From positions 1 through 12,668 of the forward strand of contig JAUILW010000048.1 in assembly GCA_030432795.1 (NCBI GenBank): a stretch of 12,668 bases of DNA, written 5' to 3'. The notes below the pieces were generated by a model. The model made no database searches. It worked only from the letters and a program-made list of their open reading frames with translations, and was not told where the DNA came from. This DNA is from Gammaproteobacteria bacterium. Lineage in GTDB: Bacteria > Pseudomonadota > Gammaproteobacteria > Pseudomonadales > Azotimanducaceae. This document shows, piece by piece, positions 6,961 through 12,668 of the stretch (the first letter of the stretch is position 1; each line of letters begins with the position of its first letter). The translations under genes were made by a program, and so were the position numbers.

Positions 6961-7478
6961 AAGAGAAGATGCTGCTGTGCTGTTGGACGGCATTCCTGCT
7001 CGCCGCTTGCGCCGCCGACCCTGACAACACCAAGTACTACCTGTTGTCTGACAGCAACGCACCGGACCCAGTCTGCAGCGCTCAACTCGGTACGGTCGCG
7101 ATGCCCGGTTACCTGAACAAGTCGAACATCGCCGTTCAAGGGGACGGCAACCAACTCATCTATGCGAATACGCACCGCTGGGCAGAGCCCTTGTCCAACG
7201 CTGTGAGGCGCCAACTGGGTGCCTGTTTTGGCAACGGCGCGCAGCCAACCATCGATGTTTCCATCGACCACTTCCATGGCGCTACGAACGGTAAAACCGT
7301 GCTCGCAGGATCATGGCGTGTTCGTGGGGTGGACCCCACGCGAGCGCACCACGATACGATCGAACAGCGACAGGCCGGGTACGACGCTTTGGTGGATAGC
7401 CAGCGCGCACTGATTCAAGGCCTGTGCAGACGAATCTGCAGCGACCTCGCGCAAACGGAGCCTCCACCCCACCCATAG
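6957..7478 (+). CDS. pqiC: PqiC-family outer-membrane lipoprotein
   Basis: The protein has 173 residues; the ATG overlaps the pqiB stop (ATGA) and has AGGTGGAG just upstream. A lipoprotein signal peptide ends in a lipobox with Cys18 (LAAC), and Ala at the +2 position predicts sorting to the outer membrane. KYYLLSD soon after the Cys is the usual first strand of the PqiC (DUF330) family, followed by a strand with VAMPGYL, the segment IAVQGDGNQLIYANTHRWAEPL and a helix NAVRRQLGACF, all in family order. Length is close to E. coli PqiC (187). PqiC is thought to dock the tip of the PqiB needle at the outer membrane. It is the last gene of the operon. No terminator hairpin with a T-run follows in the 98 bp before the next gene. 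Confidence 0.9.
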   Translation: MKEKMLLCCWTAFLLAACAADPDNTKYYLLSDSNAPDPVCSAQLGTVAMPGYLNKSNIAVQGDGNQLIYANTHRWAEPLSNAVRRQLGACFGNGAQPTIDVSIDHFHGATNGKTVLAGSWRVRGVDPTRAHHDTIEQRQAGYDALVDSQRALIQGLCRRICSDLAQTEPPPHP

Positions 7479-7502
7479 GCTCTGCTGCGAGGCACGTTTC
7501 GA

Positions 7503-7526
7503 GATGCGGTTCGCATCAACGATGCG
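7503..7526. repeat. Three-part inverted/direct repeat able to form two exclusive hairpins
   Basis: In the 98-bp gap between pqiC and the next gene, GATGCG occurs at 7503-7508 and again at 7521-7526. Its exact complement CGCATC sits between them at 7512-7517, with three bases on each side (GTT and AAC). The middle copy can pair with either outer copy, giving two mutually exclusive six-bp stems. No T-run follows, so this is not a standard terminator. It could be an operator with three half-sites, a weak RNA switch or chance. Confidence 0.35.
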
Positions 7527-7576
7527 ACTGGTTCGCTAAGTTGGCATGTGGACGTCAACGGACCGTCACCACATTC

Positions 7577-8977
7577 ATGCTTCGCTTGCTCACCATCGTC
7601 ACACTGTTGTCCTGCGCACCAGCACACGCCTGGCGCATGGAAGCGGGTGAGACAACCTTCAATTCAACGTACGTTACCTCGCCCGCGTTTACCTCGGTGG
7701 CATTCCAACAACCGTTCGACGTCGTTCCTGTGGTGTTCACAATGCCGACAAACGAAGGAAACGAACCGGCCACGGCACGTATACGCAACATTACGACCAC
7801 CGGCTTCGAGATCGCGCCCGTTGAGCCAGACGGAGGCGACGGCCAGCACGTCGGTATGACCGTGCACTACATGGCGATCGAACCAGGGGTACACCTATTG
7901 CCTGACGGGACTCTGTTCGTCGCGCAAACACACAGCACTACGGCCATCCAGGGCAGACGCCGCTCCGGCACGTCCTGGGACACCATCACGTTTCCCGCGT
8001 CTCCTGGACCCGATCCAGTACTGATCACCACGTTGCAAACCAACAACAGCGAGCAATCTTCCCTGCTTCAGCCGTCCGTTCCCTGGCTCACCCCAAGCGT
8101 CCGAGGCGTGTCATCCATCGATGCGCAGGTGGCGCTGGACTTCAGCGAAACCTCCCGAGGCATAGTGGTGCCCGAGTCGTTTGGCTACCTGGCCGTCCAG
8201 GCTGGTACGTCCGGCACTTTCAACGATGTGCAAGGCAATGCCGTGCATTGGACCGCTTCACGCACGCCCACACGCATCGTCGGATGGGACGATGGCTGCA
8301 CCACATTCAGCTTCACTCCCACGCCCTTCCTCGCGCCGCGTGTGCTGTTCTCAGCAAACTCCCGAACGGGCAGCGACGGTGGCTGGCTGCGTCGATGCAG
8401 CCTGAACAGTACGAGCATCGGGCTGGTAGTGGATGAGGATCAGGCCAGGGACAGCGAACGTCGCCACACCAACGAAGAAGCAGGCGTCCTTGCGTTTTCC
8501 CGTTCGTTCCACGCCGCTTTCGGCGGCAGGATGACGCTCACCAAGCACATCAACCAGACAGCCGACCCCACCGGCGGCGACCTGTCGATTCCCGGCGCAC
8601 GCACCCGCTACGCTATCGAGCTGCGCAACACTGGGACCATACCGATCGATCCAGACTCCGTGGCAGTAGTCGACGCAATACCGGCGGAGACGGCGATGCT
8701 GGTGACCGACCTGGATACACCAGGGAGCGGCCCTGTGCGGTTTACCGACGGCTCTCCAAGCAGTGCGTTGAGCTACACCTTCGTCAGCCTTTCGGATGGC
8801 GCCGACGATCTGGAGTTTTCCAATGACGGTGGCAGCACATACAACTACACGCCCACACCCGGTACTGATGGCACCGACGCCGCGGTCACGCACATCCGTA
8901 TCTCTCCGAAAGGAACCTTCAGCAGCGGATCCCCACCGCCTACAGCGACATTCGAGTTCGACGTTCTGATTCGCTAG
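7577..8977 (+). CDS. Secreted protein with three H-lectin-like repeats and a C-terminal DUF11-like domain
   Basis: The protein has 466 residues from an ATG at 7577, chosen because it starts a good signal peptide (about residues 1-18, ending APAHA); the ribosome site is weak. Three related modules follow, at about 38-104, 134-210 and 244-309. Each has a PVVF/PVLI/PRVLF strand, a central T-containing stretch and an end like HYMAIEPG, FGYLAVQAG or AGVLAFS. They resemble the H-type lectin beta-sandwich. The third module has GSDGGWLRRC and VDEDQARDSERRHTNE, strongly conserved in large exported proteins of marine gammaproteobacteria as far as I recall; Cys241 and Cys274 may pair. Residues about 318-466 look like a DUF11/conserved-repeat domain (Ig-like, with YAIELRNTGTIPIDPDSVAVVDAIPA). 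No membrane anchor or sorting signal ends the chain, so it is probably periplasmic or released. Function is unknown; binding to glycans or a surface role is inference. It may be read from its own promoter, since it is 98 bp past pqiC. Confidence 0.72.
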   Translation: MLRLLTIVTLLSCAPAHAWRMEAGETTFNSTYVTSPAFTSVAFQQPFDVVPVVFTMPTNEGNEPATARIRNITTTGFEIAPVEPDGGDGQHVGMTVHYMAIEPGVHLLPDGTLFVAQTHSTTAIQGRRRSGTSWDTITFPASPGPDPVLITTLQTNNSEQSSLLQPSVPWLTPSVRGVSSIDAQVALDFSETSRGIVVPESFGYLAVQAGTSGTFNDVQGNAVHWTASRTPTRIVGWDDGCTTFSFTPTPFLAPRVLFSANSRTGSDGGWLRRCSLNSTSIGLVVDEDQARDSERRHTNEEAGVLAFSRSFHAAFGGRMTLTKHINQTADPTGGDLSIPGARTRYAIELRNTGTIPIDPDSVAVVDAIPAETAMLVTDLDTPGSGPVRFTDGSPSSALSYTFVSLSDGADDLEFSNDGGSTYNYTPTPGTDGTDAAVTHIRISPKGTFSSGSPPPTATFEFDVLIR

Positions 8978-9348
8978 CCGCCAGCTATCTTCACCGTATA
9001 CCCGCGCGCTTCGAGCAGCGGCTTGATCTTCTGCCGTTGCTCACCCTGCAGTTCGATGACACCGTCCTTGATCGCACCGCCGACCCCGCAGGCCGCCTTG
9101 AGGGCCTTGGCGAGCGCCTTGAGCTCTGCTGCATCGCAAGCTACCCCGCGAACCAGGGTCACCCCGCTGCCCTTTCGTCCCTTGGTCTCCCTGTGCAATC
9201 GAACGATGCCATCTCCCGCATGCTGCAGCGTTGGATGTTTTGTCTTGCAGATGCAGTCCGTCGCGGGCCGCAGGCAACCAGGGCACATGCGCCCCTTTTC
9301 AGTGCTGTATACCAGCCCACCGCTGCTGCGAGGCGCACGCCGCGACAT
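8974..9348 (-). CDS. yciH: YciH, SUI1/eIF1-fold translation factor with an added cysteine knuckle
   Basis: The protein has 124 residues. The N-terminus (GLVYSTEKGR) and the SUI1 domain (about residues 45-122: GDGIVRLHRETKGRKGSGV, then CGVGGAIKDGVIELQG, then the end GYTVKIAGG) match E. coli YciH (108 residues) closely. YciH acts on the 30S subunit, affects start-site fidelity and has been described as a stress-time inhibitor of translation. Between the N-terminal strand and the SUI1 fold lies an extra segment with Cys22, Cys25, Cys32 and Cys34 in the form CPGCLRPATDCIC, which could bind one zinc. E. coli YciH lacks it, but I believe other gammaproteobacterial homologues have something similar. 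It is the last gene of the minus-strand operon; its ATG directly abuts the GST stop. Its TAG shares the palindrome CTAG with the stop of the convergent gene. Confidence 0.93.
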   Translation of the reverse strand: MSRRAPRSSGGLVYSTEKGRMCPGCLRPATDCICKTKHPTLQHAGDGIVRLHRETKGRKGSGVTLVRGVACDAAELKALAKALKAACGVGGAIKDGVIELQGEQRQKIKPLLEARGYTVKIAGG

Positions 9349-9960
9349 TCAGTCCACCACACTCTCACGCTGCGCGATTCGGCCAAGCACGCCGTGCAGG
9401 TTGGTCAGACCGTCCGGCACATCGATCCGCATCATGCGGGCATTACCCATCGTCGTGTGCAGCAATATGTCAGCCATGGAAAACGCATCTCCCGCGACAA
9501 AGTCACGCCCGTCCGCCAGCTCGCCGTCCAGCCAGGCGAAGCCTTGCTGAGCCACCTGCCGCTGGTCGTCTGCGTAGGCGCGGTTCTGCGCCACCGCATC
9601 GGCAAAGAACGGCGCGGTGTGGCGGATGACGTTCACGCAGGGCAATGACAGCTCCCACTCCACGCGGCGGCACCACATCTCCACCAGCCCTTGCTCTGCC
9701 GGGCTGCGCCCGAACAGCGCTGGTTCAGGATGCAGCGCTTCGAGGTATCTGCAGATCGCCACGCTTTCGGTGATGACCGTACCGTCGTCCAGGATCAGAG
9801 CCGGCAGCTTGCCGAGGGAGTTGATCGCCAGATACTCGGGCGTGCGGTGTTCGTGCGCCACGAGGTCGAGTGTGACGGTGGGCAGCTCGATGCCCTTCTC
9901 GCGCATGAAAATGCGCACCTTGAGCGGGTTGGATCCCGGCCGCCCATCGTAGTACTTCAT
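9349..9960 (-). CDS. Glutathione S-transferase family protein
   Basis: The protein has 203 residues. The N-terminal thioredoxin-like half (about 1-80) contains SNPLKVRIFMREKGIEL, with Ser10 or Asn11 near the usual catalytic position. It also has NSLGKLPALILDDGTVITES, in which the cis-proline (LP) and the TES segment contact glutathione. The all-alpha C-terminal half ends with DFVAGDAFSMADILLH, the N-capping and helix motif of the fold. The length is normal for bacterial GSTs. The catalytic Ser/Asn arrangement suggests a beta- or nu-like class without the Tyr of alpha/mu/pi enzymes; the substrate cannot be named. Its start overlaps the stop of the upstream DoxX gene by four bases (ATGA), and its stop directly abuts the yciH start, so the three are almost certainly co-transcribed. 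Confidence 0.9.
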   Translation of the reverse strand: MKYYDGRPGSNPLKVRIFMREKGIELPTVTLDLVAHEHRTPEYLAINSLGKLPALILDDGTVITESVAICRYLEALHPEPALFGRSPAEQGLVEMWCRRVEWELSLPCVNVIRHTAPFFADAVAQNRAYADDQRQVAQQGFAWLDGELADGRDFVAGDAFSMADILLHTTMGNARMMRIDVPDGLTNLHGVLGRIAQRESVVD

Positions 9961-10349
9961 GAAGACTTCGTACCGGTGAGGGTCATCAGGCCTGCCATGA
10001 TGGCGAGGTTCTTGATGAAATTCTGCGTCTCGTGCGCACGCTCCATACCTTCGGCGAAGTTCCAGAAGTCGTGCATGAACACGCTGATCACCAGCGTCAG
10101 TCCTGCCAGCAGGAAGGCCACCAGCCGCGTGCGGAAGTTCGCCAGCAGCGCCACACCACCACCAACCTGCAGCACGATGGTCAGCACCAGGAGTACCGGA
10201 ATCATCGGCACGCCATGCTCGGCCATGTACGCGCTGGTCTGCTCGAAGCCGGTGATTTTCGAGATACCCGGCACGATGAAGTACAGGCCCAACAATACCC
10301 GCCCAACCATCACCAGCCAGCCACTGGCCTTATCCAACGTTTCCTGCAT
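9957..10349 (-). CDS. DoxX-family inner-membrane protein
   Basis: The protein has 130 residues. The ATG at 10349 is chosen for its Shine-Dalgarno (AAGGGG seven bases upstream); the longer open frame is a shadow of the upstream glycosylase gene. Four membrane helices are visible (about residues 9-27, 45-67, 73-90 and 106-123). Family marks include GRVLLGLYFIVPGISKITGF near the start and LQVGGGVALLANFRTRLVAFLL in the middle. DoxX-like proteins take part in redox or thiol-stress systems in some bacteria, but most have no proven activity. The gene lies between the glycosylase (13-bp gap) and the GST (four-base overlap). A GST-DoxX pairing fits a thiol or electrophile-stress role, which is inference. 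Confidence 0.9.
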   Translation of the reverse strand: MQETLDKASGWLVMVGRVLLGLYFIVPGISKITGFEQTSAYMAEHGVPMIPVLLVLTIVLQVGGGVALLANFRTRLVAFLLAGLTLVISVFMHDFWNFAEGMERAHETQNFIKNLAIMAGLMTLTGTKSS

Positions 10350-10356
10350 GCCCGTT

Positions 10357-10362
10357 CCCCTT
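10357..10362 (-). promoter_or_regulatory. Shine-Dalgarno of the DoxX gene
   Basis: AAGGGG (reading the minus strand) sits seven bases before the DoxX ATG and directly after the glycosylase stop codon. It decides the start against the much longer open frame. Confidence 0.65.
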
Positions 10363-10953
10363 CTAGTCGAGCAGCAACGATACCTGCTCCTGCAGGTGCG
10401 GCACCACCTCCGCCTCGAACCACGGATTGTTGCGCAGCCAGCGATTGTTGCGCGGGCTCGGATGAGGTGCGGGGATGATCGACGGCGCAAAGTCACGCCA
10501 CCGCCGCACGGTCTCGGTGAGTGTTTTTTCCACGTCCGGCAGGTGCCACGCTTGAGCGTAGGCGCCCAGAACAATGGTCAATCGGATGTTCGGCAGCCGC
10601 TCGAGCAGGGCGCCTCGCCAGGTGGCAGCGCAACGGGGATCAGGCGGCAGGTCACCACCGCCGCCCCGACCCGGATAACAGAACCCCATGGGCAACAGCG
10701 CGACGCGCTGTGGGTCGTAAAACGTCGCCGGCTCAACCCCCATCCAGGCGCGCAAACGCTCGCCGCTGGGGTCATTGAACGGCACGCCCGTGTCATGCAC
10801 GCGCGTGCCGGGCGCCTGACCGACTACCAGTACTTTGGCACCCGTAGCCGCCTGCAGTACCGGCCGCGGACCGAGAGGCAGAACGTCCTCGCAGATGCGA
10901 CATGCCCGCACGCGGACAATGAGAGCATCCAGGGTTTCTTCCTTTGCTTTCAT
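10363..10953 (-). CDS. Uracil-DNA glycosylase superfamily protein, probable 4Fe-4S type
   Basis: The protein has 196 residues; the ATG at 10953 gives the usual family N-terminus, and the frame upstream is a shadow of the divergent gene. Motif A is GQAPG (residues 45-49), followed by DPSGERLRAWMGV and the conserved FYDPQRVALLPMGFCYPG. Motif B is HPSPRN (164-169), which inserts into the DNA helix in UDG enzymes. Cys18 and Cys21 near the N-terminus plus Cys92 and Cys108 have very nearly the spacing of the four cysteines that hold the 4Fe-4S cluster in family 4 UDGs, so a cluster is likely. The family should remove uracil or a related damaged base in base-excision repair, but for this subgroup activity is mostly inferred. 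It is the first gene of the UDG-DoxX-GST-yciH operon, with a 13-bp gap to DoxX and no clear Shine-Dalgarno of its own. Confidence 0.9.
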   Translation of the reverse strand: MKAKEETLDALIVRVRACRICEDVLPLGPRPVLQAATGAKVLVVGQAPGTRVHDTGVPFNDPSGERLRAWMGVEPATFYDPQRVALLPMGFCYPGRGGGGDLPPDPRCAATWRGALLERLPNIRLTIVLGAYAQAWHLPDVEKTLTETVRRWRDFAPSIIPAPHPSPRNNRWLRNNPWFEAEVVPHLQEQVSLLLD

Positions 10954-10983
10954 ATTGCTGTTGTACCACGTAGTTTTAGCTTC
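10954..10983. promoter_or_regulatory. 30-bp divergent spacer; no clear promoter or ribosome sites
   Basis: The start codons of the glycosylase (minus) and the FecCD-like gene (plus) are only 30 bp apart, and neither has a Shine-Dalgarno. The spacer is AT-richer than its surroundings. Promoters for at least one gene must lie inside the opposite coding region, or the mRNAs are leaderless. I could not assign -10/-35 boxes. Confidence 0.3.
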
Positions 10984-11865
10984 ATGGCCTGGGACACCAT
11001 CAAGTTGAGCCTCTGGACAGCAGTGGGTATCGCCGTTGCGGTGCTGGGCATCGGCCTGCAGTTCCGCGGGCCGTTCGCGCAGGCCGTCGATCTCACGTGG
11101 TCTGCCAGCGGCGCCCGCTGGCTCATGGCGCTGGCAGCCGGCGGCCTTCTCGGTTGGGCTGGTTGCAAGCTGCCGCAAGCGGCAACCGCACCCCATCGCT
11201 GGCTCGCCGTAGGCGCTGGAGCAGCACTGGGGGGCGCGCTCGGTTGGCGGTGGTTCGATCCGGCAGCCGCTGTCATTGGCGCAGCACTGCTCGCGATTGC
11301 ATTCGCCTGGCTGGCACATCGAATCCGCGGCACCTACCTTTCGGCACTTGCCTGCCTGCTCTTCACGGTCGTCGGATTCTTCAGCTACTCATTGGTCAAA
11401 TTCGATCCCAACATTGCGAAAAGCCTCGCCGCATGGGGCACTGGCGATACCAGCCACGCTACGTGGATCACTGCCGGTATCGCTTTGATCGTACTGATCG
11501 CAACACTGGGCCTGGGCCGACGCGCCAACCCCTGGTTAGCTGCTGGCGTCGCCATCGGCCTGGCGGGTCCTCTGGCTTTCGTTGCCTGGTGGGTGCCGCG
11601 TGCCGAGGCTCGCCTGGCTGGCCTTCAGGGCACCCAGCGCCTCGTCTTATGTGCCCTGGCTGGCGGCGTGCTGGTGGCCACGACAGACGCCATGCAGCGC
11701 TACTTCGTTGGCGGTTATGGGCTCGGTCTCAACCTGCCACTGACGATGTTCGGTTTGCCGTTCCTGCTCTGGTGGGGAGGAGCCCGAGTAGCGGCTGGGG
11801 CGGTGCTGGCATTCGCCGCGACGTTCAGCTTCTACGCGGTGCAGGTCATCCAGTCAGCAACGTAG
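10984..11865 (+). CDS. Polytopic membrane protein, degenerate FecCD-like permease
   Basis: The protein has 293 residues with roughly eight or nine membrane segments. The order of segments parallels FecCD-type iron-siderophore/cobalamin permeases. ARWLMALAAGGLLGWAG (44-60) stands where these have R-x-P-R...AG..La.aG. GLAGPLAFVAWWVPRAEARLAG (192-213) stands for the G.I.FVGL..PH..R..G coupling region. LCALAGGVLVATTDAMQR (222-239) and LNLPLTMFGLPFLLWW (249-264) match the final GA...aD..aR and ELP.G..ta..G.PfFl segments. Yet the PH of the coupling helix is PR, the NPL motif after the second helix is gone, and the protein is about 40 residues short. No ATPase or binding protein lies in the window. 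It may be a repurposed or decaying permease, or my resemblance may be superficial. The start is the only ATG that gives a sensible N-terminus; no Shine-Dalgarno is visible. Confidence 0.6.
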   Translation: MAWDTIKLSLWTAVGIAVAVLGIGLQFRGPFAQAVDLTWSASGARWLMALAAGGLLGWAGCKLPQAATAPHRWLAVGAGAALGGALGWRWFDPAAAVIGAALLAIAFAWLAHRIRGTYLSALACLLFTVVGFFSYSLVKFDPNIAKSLAAWGTGDTSHATWITAGIALIVLIATLGLGRRANPWLAAGVAIGLAGPLAFVAWWVPRAEARLAGLQGTQRLVLCALAGGVLVATTDAMQRYFVGGYGLGLNLPLTMFGLPFLLWWGGARVAAGAVLAFAATFSFYAVQVIQSAT

Positions 11866-12668
11866 GCGCGCGCCGCAACGCATCTACCAGCACATCGCGT
11901 AATACAAGAGACGTGTCTTCGCGGGCCGACCATTCGCCGATTTCGTCACCGAACACATTGAGAAAATAATCCGGCGCCACCAGGCGGTAGGTACGCGCAG
12001 GATCGATGGCCGGTGCCTTTGTGCGAAGCGCCTCAGCCATCGCGTCACCCTTGATCTGCACCACATGCAACCGATTGGCGAACGGATCCAGGGACCACAC
12101 CAGTCCCTCGCTGACTTCCCCAACAGGAAAACGTGCAGGCACGTCGCCGGGAAAGAGGCCGAAATCTGCACCCACCGCGTCCGCCATCGCCACCTGCATG
12201 AACGTGCGCAGCGATTCTCCTTCGAGCAGCCGATCCGTTCTCGTCAGTACATCGCCGACGTTCTGACGGGAAGGATCCCGCGCGATGTGCACGTAGGCGT
12301 GCACGTGCGGGGCGCCTTGGAAGTGTATGACCGTACCTGGCCCATCGATGCGCCACACCTGAAAGTAGGGCAGCTCGTCTGATCGCCAACCAGCCTGCGC
12401 CAACGTCGCGCCGTCTGCGAAGTACGCGTACTCGGCGAAATAGCGCAGGTGCAGGCGATCTACACCGCCGTTCGCTTCGATATCCGTCATTGCTTCCCGC
12501 ACCCGCGCTTGCGGGTATGCGCCCAGGATATCCTCCAGAAACGAGACCAGCATGCCGCGCTGGTCTGCGTTCAACGCAGCCCCTGACAAGCCTTCAAAAC
12601 CGCCTTCCTGCCCCTGGAGCTGCACGGTCAGTTCGTAGGGAGCGATTTGGGCAACCGCTGCTCGGCGC
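11846..12668 (-). CDS. DUF3500-like region fused to a 5'-nucleotidase C-terminal domain (partial, 5' end outside window)
   Basis: The frame is open to the right edge, so the start lies outside; a GTG at 12625 is probably internal. The right-hand part (about 12668 to 12227) looks like the C-terminal half of DUF3500: GLSGAALNADQRGMLVSFL, then ELPYFQVWRIDGPGTVIHF, then HVHAYVHIARDP. The left-hand part (about 12226 to 11860) follows the 5_nucleotid_C pattern in order: ESLRTFMQVAMADAVGADFGLF, PVGEVSEGLVWSLDPFANRLHVV, the ltG-like IKGDAM, and finally TYRLVAPDYFLNVFGDEIG. In classic periplasmic 5'-nucleotidases this domain binds the nucleotide and follows a metallophosphatase domain; none is seen here, though it could lie upstream outside the window. 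A signal peptide would also be outside. Its 3' end overlaps the convergent FecCD-like gene by 20 bp. Domain calls are by eye; the enzymatic role is unknown. Confidence 0.65.
   Translation of the reverse strand, partial: RRAAVAQIAPYELTVQLQGQEGGFEGLSGAALNADQRGMLVSFLEDILGAYPQARVREAMTDIEANGGVDRLHLRYFAEYAYFADGATLAQAGWRSDELPYFQVWRIDGPGTVIHFQGAPHVHAYVHIARDPSRQNVGDVLTRTDRLLEGESLRTFMQVAMADAVGADFGLFPGDVPARFPVGEVSEGLVWSLDPFANRLHVVQIKGDAMAEALRTKAPAIDPARTYRLVAPDYFLNVFGDEIGEWSAREDTSLVLRDVLVDALRRAPTLLTG

Noticed and set aside
9691..10983. Upstream part of the long plus-strand frame that leads into the FecCD-like gene
   Set aside because: It is antisense to the GST, DoxX and glycosylase genes; only the part from the ATG at 10984 has membrane-protein character.
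11277..11319. Longer N-terminus for the glycosylase
   Set aside because: The extra 122 residues are cysteine-, proline- and arginine-rich shadow of the divergent gene and are unlike any UDG.

Overview
The window is a GC-rich, gene-dense stretch of a Gram-negative chromosome. The envelope genes (PqiA/PqiB/PqiC, AsmA family, an outer-membrane-type lipoprotein), the YciH-type SUI1 protein and the gene packing best fit a gammaproteobacterium. No tRNA, rRNA, insertion sequence, CRISPR array or convincing Rho-independent terminator was seen. Genus-level placement is not possible by eye.

Layout, left to right. (1) The window opens inside a gene for a winged-helix (CadC/OmpR-type) DNA-binding domain that stops shortly after the fold. 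Its tail overlaps by 86 bp the 3' end of a convergent gene for a small secreted DUF4329 protein with a JAMM-like His-x-His motif (198-686, minus). (2) Divergent from that is a SnoaL/NTF2-fold protein (769-1266, plus), followed tail to tail by a DUF2238/YjdF-type membrane protein (1281-1997, minus). (3) From 2077 to 7478 runs a tightly overlapped five-gene operon: AsmA-family protein, two half-size PqiA proteins, a three-MCE-domain PqiB and a PqiC lipoprotein. This is an inter-membrane lipid-transport system carrying both an MCE bridge and an AsmA-type protein in one transcription unit. (4) A secreted protein built of three H-lectin-like repeats plus a DUF11-like domain follows (7577-8977, plus). 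(5) A four-gene minus-strand operon (10953 to 8974) encodes a uracil-DNA glycosylase-family protein with a probable Fe-S cysteine set, a DoxX-family membrane protein, a glutathione S-transferase and YciH. (6) Divergent from it, only 30 bp away, is a degenerate FecCD-like membrane protein (10984-11865, plus). Its 3' end overlaps a partial minus-strand gene joining a DUF3500-like region to a 5'-nucleotidase C-terminal domain, which runs off the right edge.

The clearest working unit is the AsmA-Pqi operon. PqiA and PqiA' would sit in the inner membrane, PqiB would span the periplasm as stacked MCE rings, PqiC would anchor at the outer membrane, and the AsmA-like protein would be a second, inner-membrane-anchored periplasmic element. 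The UDG/DoxX/GST/YciH cluster mixes base-excision repair, redox or detoxification functions and translation control. That suggests a stress-linked unit, but this is inference. The items that look least described are the AsmA/MCE operon fusion, the eroded FecCD-like protein, the DUF3500-nucleotidase fusion and the stand-alone secreted DUF4329 protein.
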